In this document: piece by piece, positions 43,689-52,839 of the stretch
How the letters are laid out: each line of letters starts with the position of its first letter
Numbering within the stretch: the stretch's first letter is position 1
Assembly: GCF_027912835.1 (NCBI RefSeq)
Contig: NZ_CP115768.1
Coordinates: 1,426,001-1,490,000 of the forward strand
Origin: Paracoccus sediminicola
GTDB taxonomy: Bacteria; Pseudomonadota; Alphaproteobacteria; Rhodobacterales; Rhodobacteraceae
DNA: 64,000 bases
Reading direction: 5' to 3'
The notes under the pieces: generated by a model
Databases searched by the model: none
Told to the model about the DNA's origin: nothing
What the model saw: only the letters and a program-made list of their open reading frames with translations
Made by a program: the position numbers and the translations under genes

Positions 43689-45464
43689 ATGCCGATTTAC
43701 AATGCGCCCGTGCGCGACATGCAGTTCATCCTTCACGACGTGCTGGACATCCCCGCCTCGGGCCTGCCCGGCCATGACGAGCTGGACCGCGACTTCACCG
43801 AGGCGGTGCTGGATGCCGCCGGCAAGCTGGCGACCGACATGCTGTTGCCGCTGAACACGGTCGGCGACCAGCAGGGCTGCGTTCTGGAAAACGGCGTGGT
43901 GCGCACGCCCAAAGGCTTCGACGCTGCATTCGAGGCGATGAAAGAGGGTGGCTGGACCGCACTTGACTGCGATCCCGAATATGGCGGTCAGGGCATGCCC
44001 TATGTTCTCGGACTGGCGACGGGCGAGATCTTCGTCTCGGCGAATATGGCCTTCAACATGTATCAGGGCCTGACCCATGGCGCCTATTCCGCGATCCACA
44101 CCCACGGCACCGCCGATCAGAAGCAGAAATACCTGCCGAAGATGGTGTCCTGCGAATGGACCGGCACCATGAACCTGACCGAGCCGCACGCCGGCACCGA
44201 TCTGGGCATGCTGCGCACCAAGGCAGAGCCGCAGGATGACGGGTCCTATGCAATCACCGGGCAGAAGATCTTCATTTCCGCGGGCGATCACGATCTGGCC
44301 GAGAACGTCATCCATCTGGTGCTCGCCAAGGCCCCCGGCGGGGGTGAGGGCACGAAAGGGATCTCGCTGTTCATCGTGCCGAAATTCCTGGTGAACGAAG
44401 ACGGCTCGCTGGGTGAGCGCAACGGGGTGAGCGTCGGCAATCTCGAAGAAAAGATGGGCATTCACGGCAATGCCACCTGCGTGATGAACTATGACGGCGC
44501 GAAGGGCTGGCTGCTCGGCGATCTCCACAAGGGGATGCGCGCCATGTTCACGATGATGAACGAAGCGCGGATCGGCGTCGGCCTTCAGGGCTATGCCGTG
44601 GCCGAGGCCGCCTATCAGAACGCGGTGGAATACGCCAAGGACCGGCTTCAGGGGCGCGCGGTCACCGGGGCGAAAGCGCCCGAGAAACCCGCCGATCCGC
44701 TGATGGTGCACCCTGATATTCGGCGCTCGCTCATGGATCAGAAGAGCTTCCTGGAAGGCGCGCGGATGCTGTCTTTCTGGGGCGCGCATCAGATCGACCG
44801 CGCCAATAACGGCGATGACGCTGCCGAGGGGATGATTTCGTTGCTGACTCCGGTCATCAAGGGTTTCCTGACCGATCGCGGCTTCGACGTGACGGTGCTG
44901 GCTCAGCAGGTCTATGGCGGCCACGGCTATATCGAAGAACACGGGATGAGCCAGTTCGTCCGCGATGCCCGGATCGCGATGATCTATGAGGGCGCGAACG
45001 GCATTCAGGCTCTGGATCTGGTCGGGCGCAAGCTGGCGCAGGATGGCGGAAAATATGTCATGGCCTTCTTCGACGAGGTGAAGAACTTCATCAAGGAGCA
45101 TGACGGGGACGAGGCTCTGAAGGGCGATTTCCTCGAACCGCTGAAAGCCGCGTCGAAGGATCTTCAGGCCGCGGCGATGTTCTTCATGAATAACGGCATG
45201 AAGAACCCGAACCACGCGCTCGCCGGATCTTATGACTTCATGCATCTCTTCGGGCATACCGCTCTGGGGTTGATGTGGGCGCGCATGGCGGTCGCGGCGA
45301 ACAAGGCACTGGCCGACGGCACCGGTGACAAGAGCTTCTATGAAACCAAGCTCGCCACGGGCCGCTATTACATGAAGCGCCAGCTTCCGATGACCGCGAC
45401 CCATCTGGCGCGCATCGAATCCGGTGCCGATCCGGTCATGGAACTGGACGCCGAGCAGTTCTGA
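43689..45464 (+). CDS. Acyl-CoA dehydrogenase (DmdC/FadE-like, long form)
   Basis: FAD-dependent dehydrogenase of 591 residues, longer than the common 380-residue enzymes because of an extra C-terminal domain. The N-terminal extension begins [19 protein letters not shown], typical of this subgroup. The central motifs are [30 protein letters not shown] and [21 protein letters not shown]. This subgroup includes 3-methylmercaptopropionyl-CoA dehydrogenase (DmdC) and long-chain enzymes; the substrate cannot be decided here. The neighbouring thiolase and FadB-type genes favour fatty-acid oxidation. Confidence 0.88.
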   Translation: MPIYNAPVRDMQFILHDVLDIPASGLPGHDELDRDFTEAVLDAAGKLATDMLLPLNTVGDQQGCVLENGVVRTPKGFDAAFEAMKEGGWTALDCDPEYGGQGMPYVLGLATGEIFVSANMAFNMYQGLTHGAYSAIHTHGTADQKQKYLPKMVSCEWTGTMNLTEPHAGTDLGMLRTKAEPQDDGSYAITGQKIFISAGDHDLAENVIHLVLAKAPGGGEGTKGISLFIVPKFLVNEDGSLGERNGVSVGNLEEKMGIHGNATCVMNYDGAKGWLLGDLHKGMRAMFTMMNEARIGVGLQGYAVAEAAYQNAVEYAKDRLQGRAVTGAKAPEKPADPLMVHPDIRRSLMDQKSFLEGARMLSFWGAHQIDRANNGDDAAEGMISLLTPVIKGFLTDRGFDVTVLAQQVYGGHGYIEEHGMSQFVRDARIAMIYEGANGIQALDLVGRKLAQDGGKYVMAFFDEVKNFIKEHDGDEALKGDFLEPLKAASKDLQAAAMFFMNNGMKNPNHALAGSYDFMHLFGHTALGLMWARMAVAANKALADGTGDKSFYETKLATGRYYMKRQLPMTATHLARIESGADPVMELDAEQF

Positions 45465-45478
45465 GGGCTTGATGAGCG

Positions 45479-45496
45479 CGGCGGTCCGTGCCGCCG
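45479..45496 (+). terminator. Weak hairpin after the acyl-CoA dehydrogenase gene
   Basis: CGGCGG-TCCGTG-CCGCCG forms a six-base-pair stem shortly after the stop codon. The T content following it (TGTTCATTTAT) is modest, so it may terminate only partly before the next gene. Confidence 0.35.
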
Positions 45497-45524
45497 TGTT
45501 CATTTATCCTGACAGGAGTTCGTA

Positions 45525-46097
45525 ATGATGTTTTTCACACCCCGCGCAGCGCTCGCGTCACTTGTGCTGGCCGCGACCCTCGGGCTGAGCGCCTGCGCGC
45601 CCACCGGGACCCCGGCCAGCGAAAGCTATGCCAGCACCAGCCTTCTGGACTCCGGGCAGCGGCAGTCACTGGCCGACCGGGTCGCCGCATTCGACCGCGA
45701 CCTGAACAGCGGCAATATCGCGGCGCTTGTTTCCTATCTGCCGCCGCGCATGATTGCCGATCTGGCCGACGAGATGGGCACCTCGCCCGAGTTCGCAACC
45801 GCCGCGGCGGGCGCGATGATCTCCGGGCTGACTTCCGAGCTTGAGATTGCTGGCCGCAGCGATATCTCGCAGGCGCTGATCGGCGAGACGGATGAGGGCC
45901 GGCCCTACGCACTTGTGCCGGGCGTGGCGCAGATCAGGGCCGGCGGGCAAAGCGCCACCCAGCAGGTCACGACGCTGGCGCTGATCGATGGCGGCGAATG
46001 GTATCTGTTGGGGCTGAGCGATCCCGAGACGCTGACCGATCTGCGCCGGGCCTATCCGGAGTTCCGCGGCGTCGCGCTTCCGGCCGGCGGCAATTGA
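45525..46097 (+). CDS. Putative lipoprotein of unknown function
   Basis: Protein of 190 residues. The signal sequence MMFFTPRAALASLVLAATLG ends in a lipobox LSAC with Cys24. The mature part has a helical segment with FDRDLNSGNIAALVSYLPPRM, followed by a strand-rich part ending TLALIDGGEWYLLGLSDPETL, which could form an NTF2-like or similar small fold. I do not recognise the family. It lies inside the beta-oxidation region but has no visible link to it. Confidence 0.65.
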   Translation: MMFFTPRAALASLVLAATLGLSACAPTGTPASESYASTSLLDSGQRQSLADRVAAFDRDLNSGNIAALVSYLPPRMIADLADEMGTSPEFATAAAGAMISGLTSELEIAGRSDISQALIGETDEGRPYALVPGVAQIRAGGQSATQQVTTLALIDGGEWYLLGLSDPETLTDLRRAYPEFRGVALPAGGN

Positions 46098-46105
46098 GTT
46101 CACAG

Positions 46106-46136
46106 TCGCGCCCGGCGGCCAGTTGGCCGGGCGCGA
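46106..46136 (+). terminator. Strong hairpin downstream of the lipoprotein gene
   Basis: A perfect 11-base-pair stem (TCGCGCCCGGC with GCCGGGCGCGA) with a nine-base loop begins nine bases after the stop codon. No clear T run follows, so it may be a terminator or an RNA-stabilising hairpin. Confidence 0.5.
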
Positions 46137-46254
46137 TCTCATCCGACACCCGGCCCGGCGCCGGAACATCATTCGCAAGCGAGGCACAGATGAACCGCCA
46201 TCACCGACCGCGCATCCGCATCGCGACCCGCCCCAACGTAACGGGTGACCACGC

Positions 46255-46896
46255 ATGACCGCGCAGCTTTTCTGTTTCGGAGAATCCGGCAACGCCTATA
46301 AGGCCGCGCTGACCATGGAGCTTTCCGGCTATGACTGGGAGCCGGTCTTCGTCGATTTCTTCAATGGCGAAACCCGCAGCACCGCCTTCCGTGAGATCAA
46401 CGCCATGGGCGAGGTTCCGGTGCTGCGCGAGGGCGATCTGACGCTCAGCCAGTCGGCCGTGATTCAGCTTCACGTGGCCGAGCAGACCGGCAAGTTCCTC
46501 GGCAGCGACCGGACCGAGCTGCTGCGCTGGCTGATGTTCGACAATCACAAGCTTTCGGCGCAAGCCGGACCGGCGCGGTTCCTGATGAACTTCATCCCCG
46601 CCGAAAAGCGCCCGGCGGGCGCGGCTGAATATCTGCTGGGGCGGCTGAAGTCGGCCTATAAGGTTCTGGACCAGCATCTGGATGGCCGCGACTGGGTGGC
46701 AGACAGCGCCCCGACCATCGCCGATTTCGCCTGCTGCGGATATCTGTTCTATCCCGAGCCCTTCGGCTTCGACCGCGCCGAATGGGCCAATATCGACCGT
46801 TGGCTGGACGGCATCGCCGCCCTGCCCGGCTGGAAACACCCCTACGATCTGATGCCCGGCAAACCTTCCGACCGGGCGCAAAAGGAGGATTCATGA
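46255..46896 (+). CDS. Glutathione S-transferase family protein
   Basis: Protein of 213 residues with a thioredoxin-like N-terminal domain (FGESGNAYKAALTMELSG, then the cis-Pro motif EVPVLREGDLTLSQSAVI) and an all-helical C-terminal domain (SAPTIADFACCGYLFY). The N-terminal active-site segment has Ser and Asn where catalytic Ser/Tyr/Cys occur. The substrate is unknown. The stop overlaps the thiolase start (ATGA), so the gene is part of the thiolase-fadB operon. Confidence 0.85.
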   Translation: MTAQLFCFGESGNAYKAALTMELSGYDWEPVFVDFFNGETRSTAFREINAMGEVPVLREGDLTLSQSAVIQLHVAEQTGKFLGSDRTELLRWLMFDNHKLSAQAGPARFLMNFIPAEKRPAGAAEYLLGRLKSAYKVLDQHLDGRDWVADSAPTIADFACCGYLFYPEPFGFDRAEWANIDRWLDGIAALPGWKHPYDLMPGKPSDRAQKEDS

Positions 46897-48104
46897 CCGA
46901 CGCCTTTATCTATGACGCCGCCCGCACGCCGCGCGGCAAGGGCCGCAAGGATGGCAGCCTGCACGAAGTGACCTCGCTGTCGCTTTCGGCGCGGCTGCTG
47001 AACGCCATGAAAGAACGCAATGGCCTGGAAGGTCATGCGGTCGAGGATCTGATCTGGGGCAATGTCACCCAGGTCAAGGAACAGGGCGGCTGCCTGGCAC
47101 GCTCGGCCGTGCTGGCCTCGGAGCTGGATGAATCGATCCCCGGGCTCTCGATCAACCGTTTCTGCGCCAGCGGAATGGAGGCGGTAAATCTCGCCGCGAA
47201 CCAGATCCAGGGCGGGGCCGGAAACGGCTATCTCGCCGGCGGGGTCGAGATGATGGGCCGCGTGGCGATGGGCAGCGACGGGGCGGCGATCGCCGTCGAT
47301 CCGACGCTGGCCATGAAAAGCTATTTCGTCCCGCAAGGCATCAGCGCCGATATCATCGCGACCGAATACGGCTTCACCCGCGAAGAGGCCGACGCTCTGG
47401 CGGTCGAATCCCAGAAACGCGCCGCCAAGGCCTGGGAGGAAGGCCGTTTCGACAAATCCATCGTGCCGGTGAAGGATCAGAACGGGCTGACCATTCTGGA
47501 GCGCGACGAATATATGCGCCCCGGCACAACGGTCGAGGATCTGGGCAAGCTGAAGGCCAGCTTTCAGGAGATGGGCGAGGTGATGCCCGGCTTCGACAAG
47601 GTGGCGATGCTGAAATATCCGCATCTGGACCGGATCAACCATATCCACCATGCCGGGAATTCGTCCGGCATCGTGGACGGGGCCGCCGCCGTTCTGATCG
47701 GCAATGAGGAATTCGGCAAGGCCAATGGCCTCAAGCCACGCGCCCGCATCCGTGCGACCGCGAAGATCGGCACCGATCCGACGATCATGCTGACCGGCCC
47801 GGTGCCGGTCACCGAAAAGATCCTCGCCGATAGCGGCATGTCCATCGGCGATATCGACCTGTTCGAGGTGAACGAGGCCTTCGCCTCGGTCGTGCTGCGC
47901 TTCATGCAGGCGTTTCAGGTCGATCCGTCCCTGGTCAATGTCAATGGCGGCTCGATCGCCATGGGTCACCCGCTGGGTGCGACCGGCGCAATCATCATCG
48001 GCACGCTGCTCGATGAGCTGGAGCGGCAGGACAAGAATGTGGGTCTGGCGACCCTCTGCATCGCGTCCGGCATGGGCGCGGCCACCATCATCGAACGCGT
48101 GTAA
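46893..48104 (+). CDS. Acetyl-CoA C-acyltransferase (thiolase)
   Basis: Thiolase of 403 residues that cleaves 3-ketoacyl-CoA in beta-oxidation. The acylated cysteine is Cys91 in SINRFCASGMEAVN. The catalytic His and second Cys lie in GGSIAMGHPLGATGA and LCIASGMGAA near the C-terminus. The ATG chosen is preceded by AAAGGAGG and overlaps the GST stop. It is followed by the FadB-type gene 14 bases later, the usual pairing of thiolase and bifunctional enzyme. Confidence 0.94.
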   Translation: MTDAFIYDAARTPRGKGRKDGSLHEVTSLSLSARLLNAMKERNGLEGHAVEDLIWGNVTQVKEQGGCLARSAVLASELDESIPGLSINRFCASGMEAVNLAANQIQGGAGNGYLAGGVEMMGRVAMGSDGAAIAVDPTLAMKSYFVPQGISADIIATEYGFTREEADALAVESQKRAAKAWEEGRFDKSIVPVKDQNGLTILERDEYMRPGTTVEDLGKLKASFQEMGEVMPGFDKVAMLKYPHLDRINHIHHAGNSSGIVDGAAAVLIGNEEFGKANGLKPRARIRATAKIGTDPTIMLTGPVPVTEKILADSGMSIGDIDLFEVNEAFASVVLRFMQAFQVDPSLVNVNGGSIAMGHPLGATGAIIIGTLLDELERQDKNVGLATLCIASGMGAATIIERV

Positions 48105-48118
48105 GAGGAGGCTCAGAC

Positions 48119-50305
48119 ATGACCGAGTTCACCATGAACAAGGACGCCGACGGCGTCGCCACGATCACCTGGGATGTGCCCGGCAAGTCGATGAACGTGC
48201 TGACCGAGGCCGGGATCCGCGAGCTGGACGGCCTCGTCGATGACGCGCTTGGCGATGATGCGGTGAAGGGCATCGTCATCACCAGCGGGAAGGCGGATTT
48301 TGCAGCCGGGATGGATCTGAACGTGCTCGGCTCGATGAAGGATCAGGGCGGCGCCGAGGCGGTGTTTGATCTGGTCATGCGGCTGCATGGCGTTCTGCGC
48401 AAGATCGAGCGGGCGGGCATGGACCCCAAGACCAACAAGGGCGGCAAGCCGATTGCGTCTGCCCTGCCCGGCACGGCGCTCGGCATCGGGCTGGAACTGC
48501 CGCTGGCGACTCATCGGATCTTCGCGGCCGAGAACCCGAAGGCCAAGATCGGCCTGCCGGAAATCATGGTCGGCATCTTCCCCGGCGCGGGCGGCACGAC
48601 ACGGCTTGTGCGCAAGCTGGGTGCAATGGCGGCGGCGCCTCTGCTGCTCGAAGGCAAGCTGAACAATCCGGCCAAGGCGAAATCCGCCGGGATCATTGAC
48701 GAGGTGGTCGCAGACCCGGTCGCCGCCGCGCGGGAGTGGGTGCTGAACGCGACCGACGGCGATATCGTGAAGCCATGGGACGCCAAAGGCTACAAGATGC
48801 CCGGCGGCGAACCCTATCACCCCGCCGGTTTCATGACCTTTGTCGGTGCGAATGCAATGGTGCATGGCAAGACGCTGGGCGTCTATCCGGCGGCCAAGGC
48901 ATTGCTGAGCGCGGTTTATGAAGGCGCGCAGGTGCCCTTCGACACCGCCCTGAAGATCGAGGCCCGCTGGTTCACCAATGTGCTGATGAACCCGAGCAGC
49001 GGTGCGATGATCCGCAGCCTGTTCATCAACAAGGAGGCCTTGGAAAAGGGCGCGAACCGTCCCGATGTGCCGGATGAGAAGGTGAAGAAGGTCGGCATTC
49101 TGGGCGCCGGGATGATGGGTGCGGGCATTGCCTATGTCAGCGCCAATGCCGGGATCGAGGTCGTGCTGATCGATGCCAAGCAGGAATCGGCGGATAAGGG
49201 CAAGGCCTATTCCGAAGGCCTGCTGGACAAGGGCATCAGCCGCAAGAAGGTCACCGAAGAGAAGAAGGCCGAGGTTCTGGGCCGGATCAATGCGACGACG
49301 GATTATGCCGCTTTGGAAGGCTGCGATCTGATCGTCGAGGCCGTGTTCGAAGATCCCTCCGTCAAGGCCGAGGTCACGGCGAAAGCCGAAGCGGTCATCC
49401 CGGATACGGCGATCTTCGCGACCAACACCTCGACCCTGCCGATCACGGAACTGGCCAAGGCCTCGTCGCGCCCTGAACAGTTCATCGGCATCCACTTCTT
49501 CTCACCGGTGGACAAGATGATGCTGGTCGAGATCATCAAGGGCAAACAGACCGGGCCGCGCGCCGTGGCGAAAGCGCTCGATTTCGTGCGCCAGATCCGC
49601 AAGACGCCGATCGTGGTCAACGATGCCCGCTTCTTCTACGCCAATCGCTGCATCATCCCTTACCTCAATGAGGGGATGCGGATGCTGGCCGAGGGCGTGA
49701 ACCCGACGCTGATCGAAAACGCCGCGAAGATGATGGGGATGCCTCTGGGTCCGCTGCAACTGGTCGATGAAACCTCGATCGACCTTGGCGTGAAAATCGC
49801 CAAGGCCACGAAGGCGGCGATGGGCGATGCCTATCCCGACGGCGCGGTCGATGAGGTGCTGTTCTGGATGGCCGATCAGGGCCGCATGGGCCGCAAGTCG
49901 AATTCCGGTTTCTACGCCTATGACGAAAAGGGCAAGCGTCAGGGCCTGTGGGACGGGCTGGACGCGCGCTTCCCCGAGGCCGACGACCAGCCCGAACTGA
50001 CCGAGGTGCAGCACCGGCTGATGTTCGCGCAGGTGCTGGAGGCGGTGCGGGCGCTTGAGGAAGGCGTGCTGGAAGACATCCGCGAGGGCGATGTCGGCGC
50101 GATCCTCGGCTGGGGCTTCGCGCCCTGGTCGGGCGGTCCGTTCTCATGGCTCGACATGATGGGCGCGACGCGCGCGGTGGAAATCTGCGACCGGCTGGCC
50201 GCCGAGCATGGCGAACGCTTCAAGGCGCCGGATCTTCTGCGCGAGATGGCCGAGAAGGATCAGAGCTTCTATGGCCGCTTCGGCGCGCAGAAGAAGGCTG
50301 CCTGA
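48119..50305 (+). CDS. FadB/FadJ-type bifunctional enoyl-CoA hydratase / 3-hydroxyacyl-CoA dehydrogenase
   Basis: Protein of 728 residues. The N-terminal crotonase domain (about 1-200) has the catalytic glutamates in LGIGLELPLATHR and IGLPEIMVGIFPGAGGT. The dehydrogenase part has the NAD motif VGILGAGMMGAGIAYVSA and catalytic His in IGIHFFSPVDKMMLVEI. C-terminal 3-hydroxyacyl-CoA dehydrogenase repeats complete it. It works with the preceding thiolase as the core of beta-oxidation in the cytoplasm and is terminated by a strong hairpin. Confidence 0.95.
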   Translation: MTEFTMNKDADGVATITWDVPGKSMNVLTEAGIRELDGLVDDALGDDAVKGIVITSGKADFAAGMDLNVLGSMKDQGGAEAVFDLVMRLHGVLRKIERAGMDPKTNKGGKPIASALPGTALGIGLELPLATHRIFAAENPKAKIGLPEIMVGIFPGAGGTTRLVRKLGAMAAAPLLLEGKLNNPAKAKSAGIIDEVVADPVAAAREWVLNATDGDIVKPWDAKGYKMPGGEPYHPAGFMTFVGANAMVHGKTLGVYPAAKALLSAVYEGAQVPFDTALKIEARWFTNVLMNPSSGAMIRSLFINKEALEKGANRPDVPDEKVKKVGILGAGMMGAGIAYVSANAGIEVVLIDAKQESADKGKAYSEGLLDKGISRKKVTEEKKAEVLGRINATTDYAALEGCDLIVEAVFEDPSVKAEVTAKAEAVIPDTAIFATNTSTLPITELAKASSRPEQFIGIHFFSPVDKMMLVEIIKGKQTGPRAVAKALDFVRQIRKTPIVVNDARFFYANRCIIPYLNEGMRMLAEGVNPTLIENAAKMMGMPLGPLQLVDETSIDLGVKIAKATKAAMGDAYPDGAVDEVLFWMADQGRMGRKSNSGFYAYDEKGKRQGLWDGLDARFPEADDQPELTEVQHRLMFAQVLEAVRALEEGVLEDIREGDVGAILGWGFAPWSGGPFSWLDMMGATRAVEICDRLAAEHGERFKAPDLLREMAEKDQSFYGRFGAQKKAA

Positions 50306-50333
50306 TCCCGGCGGTTTCGCAAAAACTTATGGG

Positions 50334-50359
50334 ACGGGGGCCAGCCGGCCCCCGTTTTT
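50334..50359 (+). terminator. Intrinsic terminator of the thiolase-fadB operon
   Basis: ACGGGGGCC-AGCC-GGCCCCCGT followed by TTTTC, a nine-base-pair stem 29 bases after the stop codon. It separates the beta-oxidation genes from the telA operon. Confidence 0.9.
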
Positions 50360-50536
50360 CATGGCCGCCCGCCCTCGGCGGTGCCTGCCAAGGCCAGCAA
50401 CATGTGCCAGATGCAGCGTCGCGCGGGCTTCCACCGGAGCGATGGCGGAACTTTAACAGGCTCATGCTGTTGATCCGTCGTGATTTCACCCTATGCTGCG
50501 CGCGAATTGCCGCGTCAGACGCCAGGAAGGAAAGCA

Positions 50537-51718
50537 ATGACCACGGAAACCAAACGCGCCGCCGAACAGTCGCAGCAGCAGATCGAAGAGGTCACTGCCG
50601 TCGTGCTGCCCGAGCCGCAGTCGGACGTGGTCCCGCTGGAGACCGCGCAGGAGCCGGTGGCAGAGGAAATTCGGCGCCGCATGGACGAGATCAACCTGAA
50701 AGATACCGGGTCGATCGTGCATTTCGGCTCGGCCGCGCAGTCCGAGCTTCAGGAGATCAGCCAGTCCATGCTGGTCGATGTGAAGAACAAGGATGTCGGG
50801 CCGGCTGGCGAATCCCTGCGCGATATCGTCACCACCATCCGAGGCTTTTCGGTCAGCGAACTGGATGTGCGCCGCAAGCGCAGCTGGTGGGAAAAACTGC
50901 TGGGCCGCTCGGCGCCATTTGCGAAATTCGTCGCCAATTACGAGGATGTGCAGACCCAGATCGACAAGATCACCGAAGAGCTGATGAGCCATGAGCACCA
51001 GCTTCTCAAGGATATCAAGTCGCTCGACATGTTGTATGACCGGACTCTGAATTTTTATGACGAACTCGCGCTCTATATCGCCGCGGGCGAGGCCAAGCTG
51101 CGCGAACTGGATGAAGATCTGATCCCCGCCAAGGAGGCCGAGGTTCAGGCCAGCGCGCAGGACGATCAGGTCATGGAGGCGCAGGAGCTGCGCGATCTCC
51201 GCTCGGTCCGCGACGATCTGGAACGCCGCGTGCACGATCTGAAACTGACCCGGCAGGTGACGATGCAGTCCCTGCCCTCGATCCGGCTGGTGCAGGAAAA
51301 CGACAAGTCGCTGGTCACGAAGATCAACTCGACACTGGTGAACACCGTGCCGCTCTGGGAAACCCAGCTGGCACAGGCGGTCACCATCCAGCGTTCGGCG
51401 GAAGCGGCGGGCGCGGTGAAGGAAGCCACCGATCTGACCAATGATCTGCTGACCTCGAATGCCAAGAATCTGCGCGAGGCCAATGCGAGCATCCGGACCG
51501 AGATGGAGCGTGGCGTCTTCGACATCGAATCGGTGCGCACCGCAAATGCCGAGCTGATCGCCACCATCGAGGACAGCCTGCGCATCGCGGATGAAGGCAA
51601 GGCCCGCCGCGCCGCTGCCGAGGAAGAGCTGGTCCGCATGGAAGACGAGCTGCGCCGCACGCTGGCCGCGTCCCGCTCGCGTCAGCAGCAGGTCGAGAAC
51701 CGGACAGCCACGACGTGA
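50537..51718 (+). CDS. TelA-family protein (toxic anion resistance)
   Basis: Cytoplasmic, mostly helical protein of 393 residues of the TelA/KlaA family. Typical segments are RSWWEKLLGRSAPFAKFVANYEDVQ, LLKDIKSLDMLYDRTLNFYDEL and TKINSTLVNTVPLWETQLAQAV. The C-terminal 60 residues form a charged coiled coil. The family was named for tellurite resistance but belongs to wider stress neighbourhoods with SPFH and zinc-ribbon proteins, as here. The ATG chosen has AGGAAGG six bases upstream. Its stop overlaps the GTG start of the next gene. Confidence 0.9.
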   Translation: MTTETKRAAEQSQQQIEEVTAVVLPEPQSDVVPLETAQEPVAEEIRRRMDEINLKDTGSIVHFGSAAQSELQEISQSMLVDVKNKDVGPAGESLRDIVTTIRGFSVSELDVRRKRSWWEKLLGRSAPFAKFVANYEDVQTQIDKITEELMSHEHQLLKDIKSLDMLYDRTLNFYDELALYIAAGEAKLRELDEDLIPAKEAEVQASAQDDQVMEAQELRDLRSVRDDLERRVHDLKLTRQVTMQSLPSIRLVQENDKSLVTKINSTLVNTVPLWETQLAQAVTIQRSAEAAGAVKEATDLTNDLLTSNAKNLREANASIRTEMERGVFDIESVRTANAELIATIEDSLRIADEGKARRAAAEEELVRMEDELRRTLAASRSRQQQVENRTATT

Positions 51719-52770
51719 GACGAGACGGCATCCTGACCGGACGCTCCGCCCCCCGCTCGAGCCGGCCGGGGGTTTTGGCGTTGTTGGGTGCCCTGGCTCT
51801 GGCCGGATGTGATCAGCGTGAGGTCGAGGCACCGGCCCCCGCGCCCGAACCCGTGGTCGCGCCTGCGCCTCGTATCGCCTCTGCCCCGCCGGTCCCGCGC
51901 CCCAGCTCGGCGCTGCGGGCAGCGCGCGCGAAACGCGCCGCCCTCCAGGCAGAAGTCGCAAGCGAGGCGCAGAACACGCAGGCGAGCCAGACCATGCATG
52001 GCTATTTCGAAGGCGTCGAGGACATGCTGACCGCCCGCGGCCAGCTGCGCCGAGATGACGGTGCAGAGATCCCGCTGAGCGTCGATCAGCTGACCCGCGA
52101 TTTCGTCGATATCGCGCTGTTCGATGAATATACCCGCAACGGGGCCGAGCTGGTGGCCGGGGCGCAACCCTCGCGTCTGCGGCGCTGGGCGCAGCCGGTG
52201 CGCATTTCGGTCGAGTTCGGGGATTCGGTGCCACCCGCCACGCGGACCCGCGACCGGGCGCAGGTGCATGGCTTCGCCGAACGGCTGGCCGAGGTGACCG
52301 GCCATGACATCGAGGTCACGCCGGGCCGGGGCAATTTCACCGTGATGTATCTTAACGAGGATGAACGCCGCGCCATCGGCCCGCGCCTGGAAGAGGTCGT
52401 CCCCGGCATTCCCGAAGCAGATATCGAGGCAATCCAGGCGCTGCCGGCGCAGAATTACTGCACGGTCTTTGCCTATTCCATCGGCTCCAGCCCGCTTTAC
52501 TCCGAGGCTGTGGCCATCATCCGGGCCGAGCTTCCGCCGCGGCTGCGCAATTCCTGCGTCCATGAGGAACTCGCTCAGGGAATGGGGCTGGCCAATGACA
52601 GCCCCGATGCGCGCCCCTCGATCTTCAACGACGACGAGGAATACGCGCTGCTCACCCGCCATGACGCGCTTCTTTTGCAGATGCTCTATGATGACCGGAT
52701 GAAACCCGGCATGACCGCCAAGACGGCAGAGCCGATCGCCCGTGAAATCGCCGCCGAGCTGCTGGAATGA
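51715..52770 (+). CDS. DUF2927-family lipoprotein
   Basis: Protein of 351 residues starting at a GTG that overlaps the telA stop by four bases. A long basic leader is followed by a hydrophobic segment and lipobox LAGC with Cys32, then a Pro/Ala-rich linker (about 36-70). The main domain has the DUF2927 features NYCTVFAYSIGSSPLYSEAV, CVHEELAQGMGLANDS and YALLTRHDALLLQMLYDDRM. The HEELAQ segment looks like a zincin-type metal site, so a protease-like role is possible but not established. It would be lipid-anchored, facing the periplasm. Confidence 0.8.
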   Translation: MRRDGILTGRSAPRSSRPGVLALLGALALAGCDQREVEAPAPAPEPVVAPAPRIASAPPVPRPSSALRAARAKRAALQAEVASEAQNTQASQTMHGYFEGVEDMLTARGQLRRDDGAEIPLSVDQLTRDFVDIALFDEYTRNGAELVAGAQPSRLRRWAQPVRISVEFGDSVPPATRTRDRAQVHGFAERLAEVTGHDIEVTPGRGNFTVMYLNEDERRAIGPRLEEVVPGIPEADIEAIQALPAQNYCTVFAYSIGSSPLYSEAVAIIRAELPPRLRNSCVHEELAQGMGLANDSPDARPSIFNDDEEYALLTRHDALLLQMLYDDRMKPGMTAKTAEPIAREIAAELLE

Positions 52771-52839
52771 CCGACCGGCCCGGCAGCCCGACCTGATCTT
52801 CTTCCTGCGGAGCGATCCGCGCCAGCTACGGAGACCCTC

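Noticed and set aside
43206..45503. 765-codon antisense frame opposite the acyl-CoA dehydrogenase and MerR gene
   Set aside because: It crosses two well-supported genes, and its His- and Arg-rich translation shows no domain.
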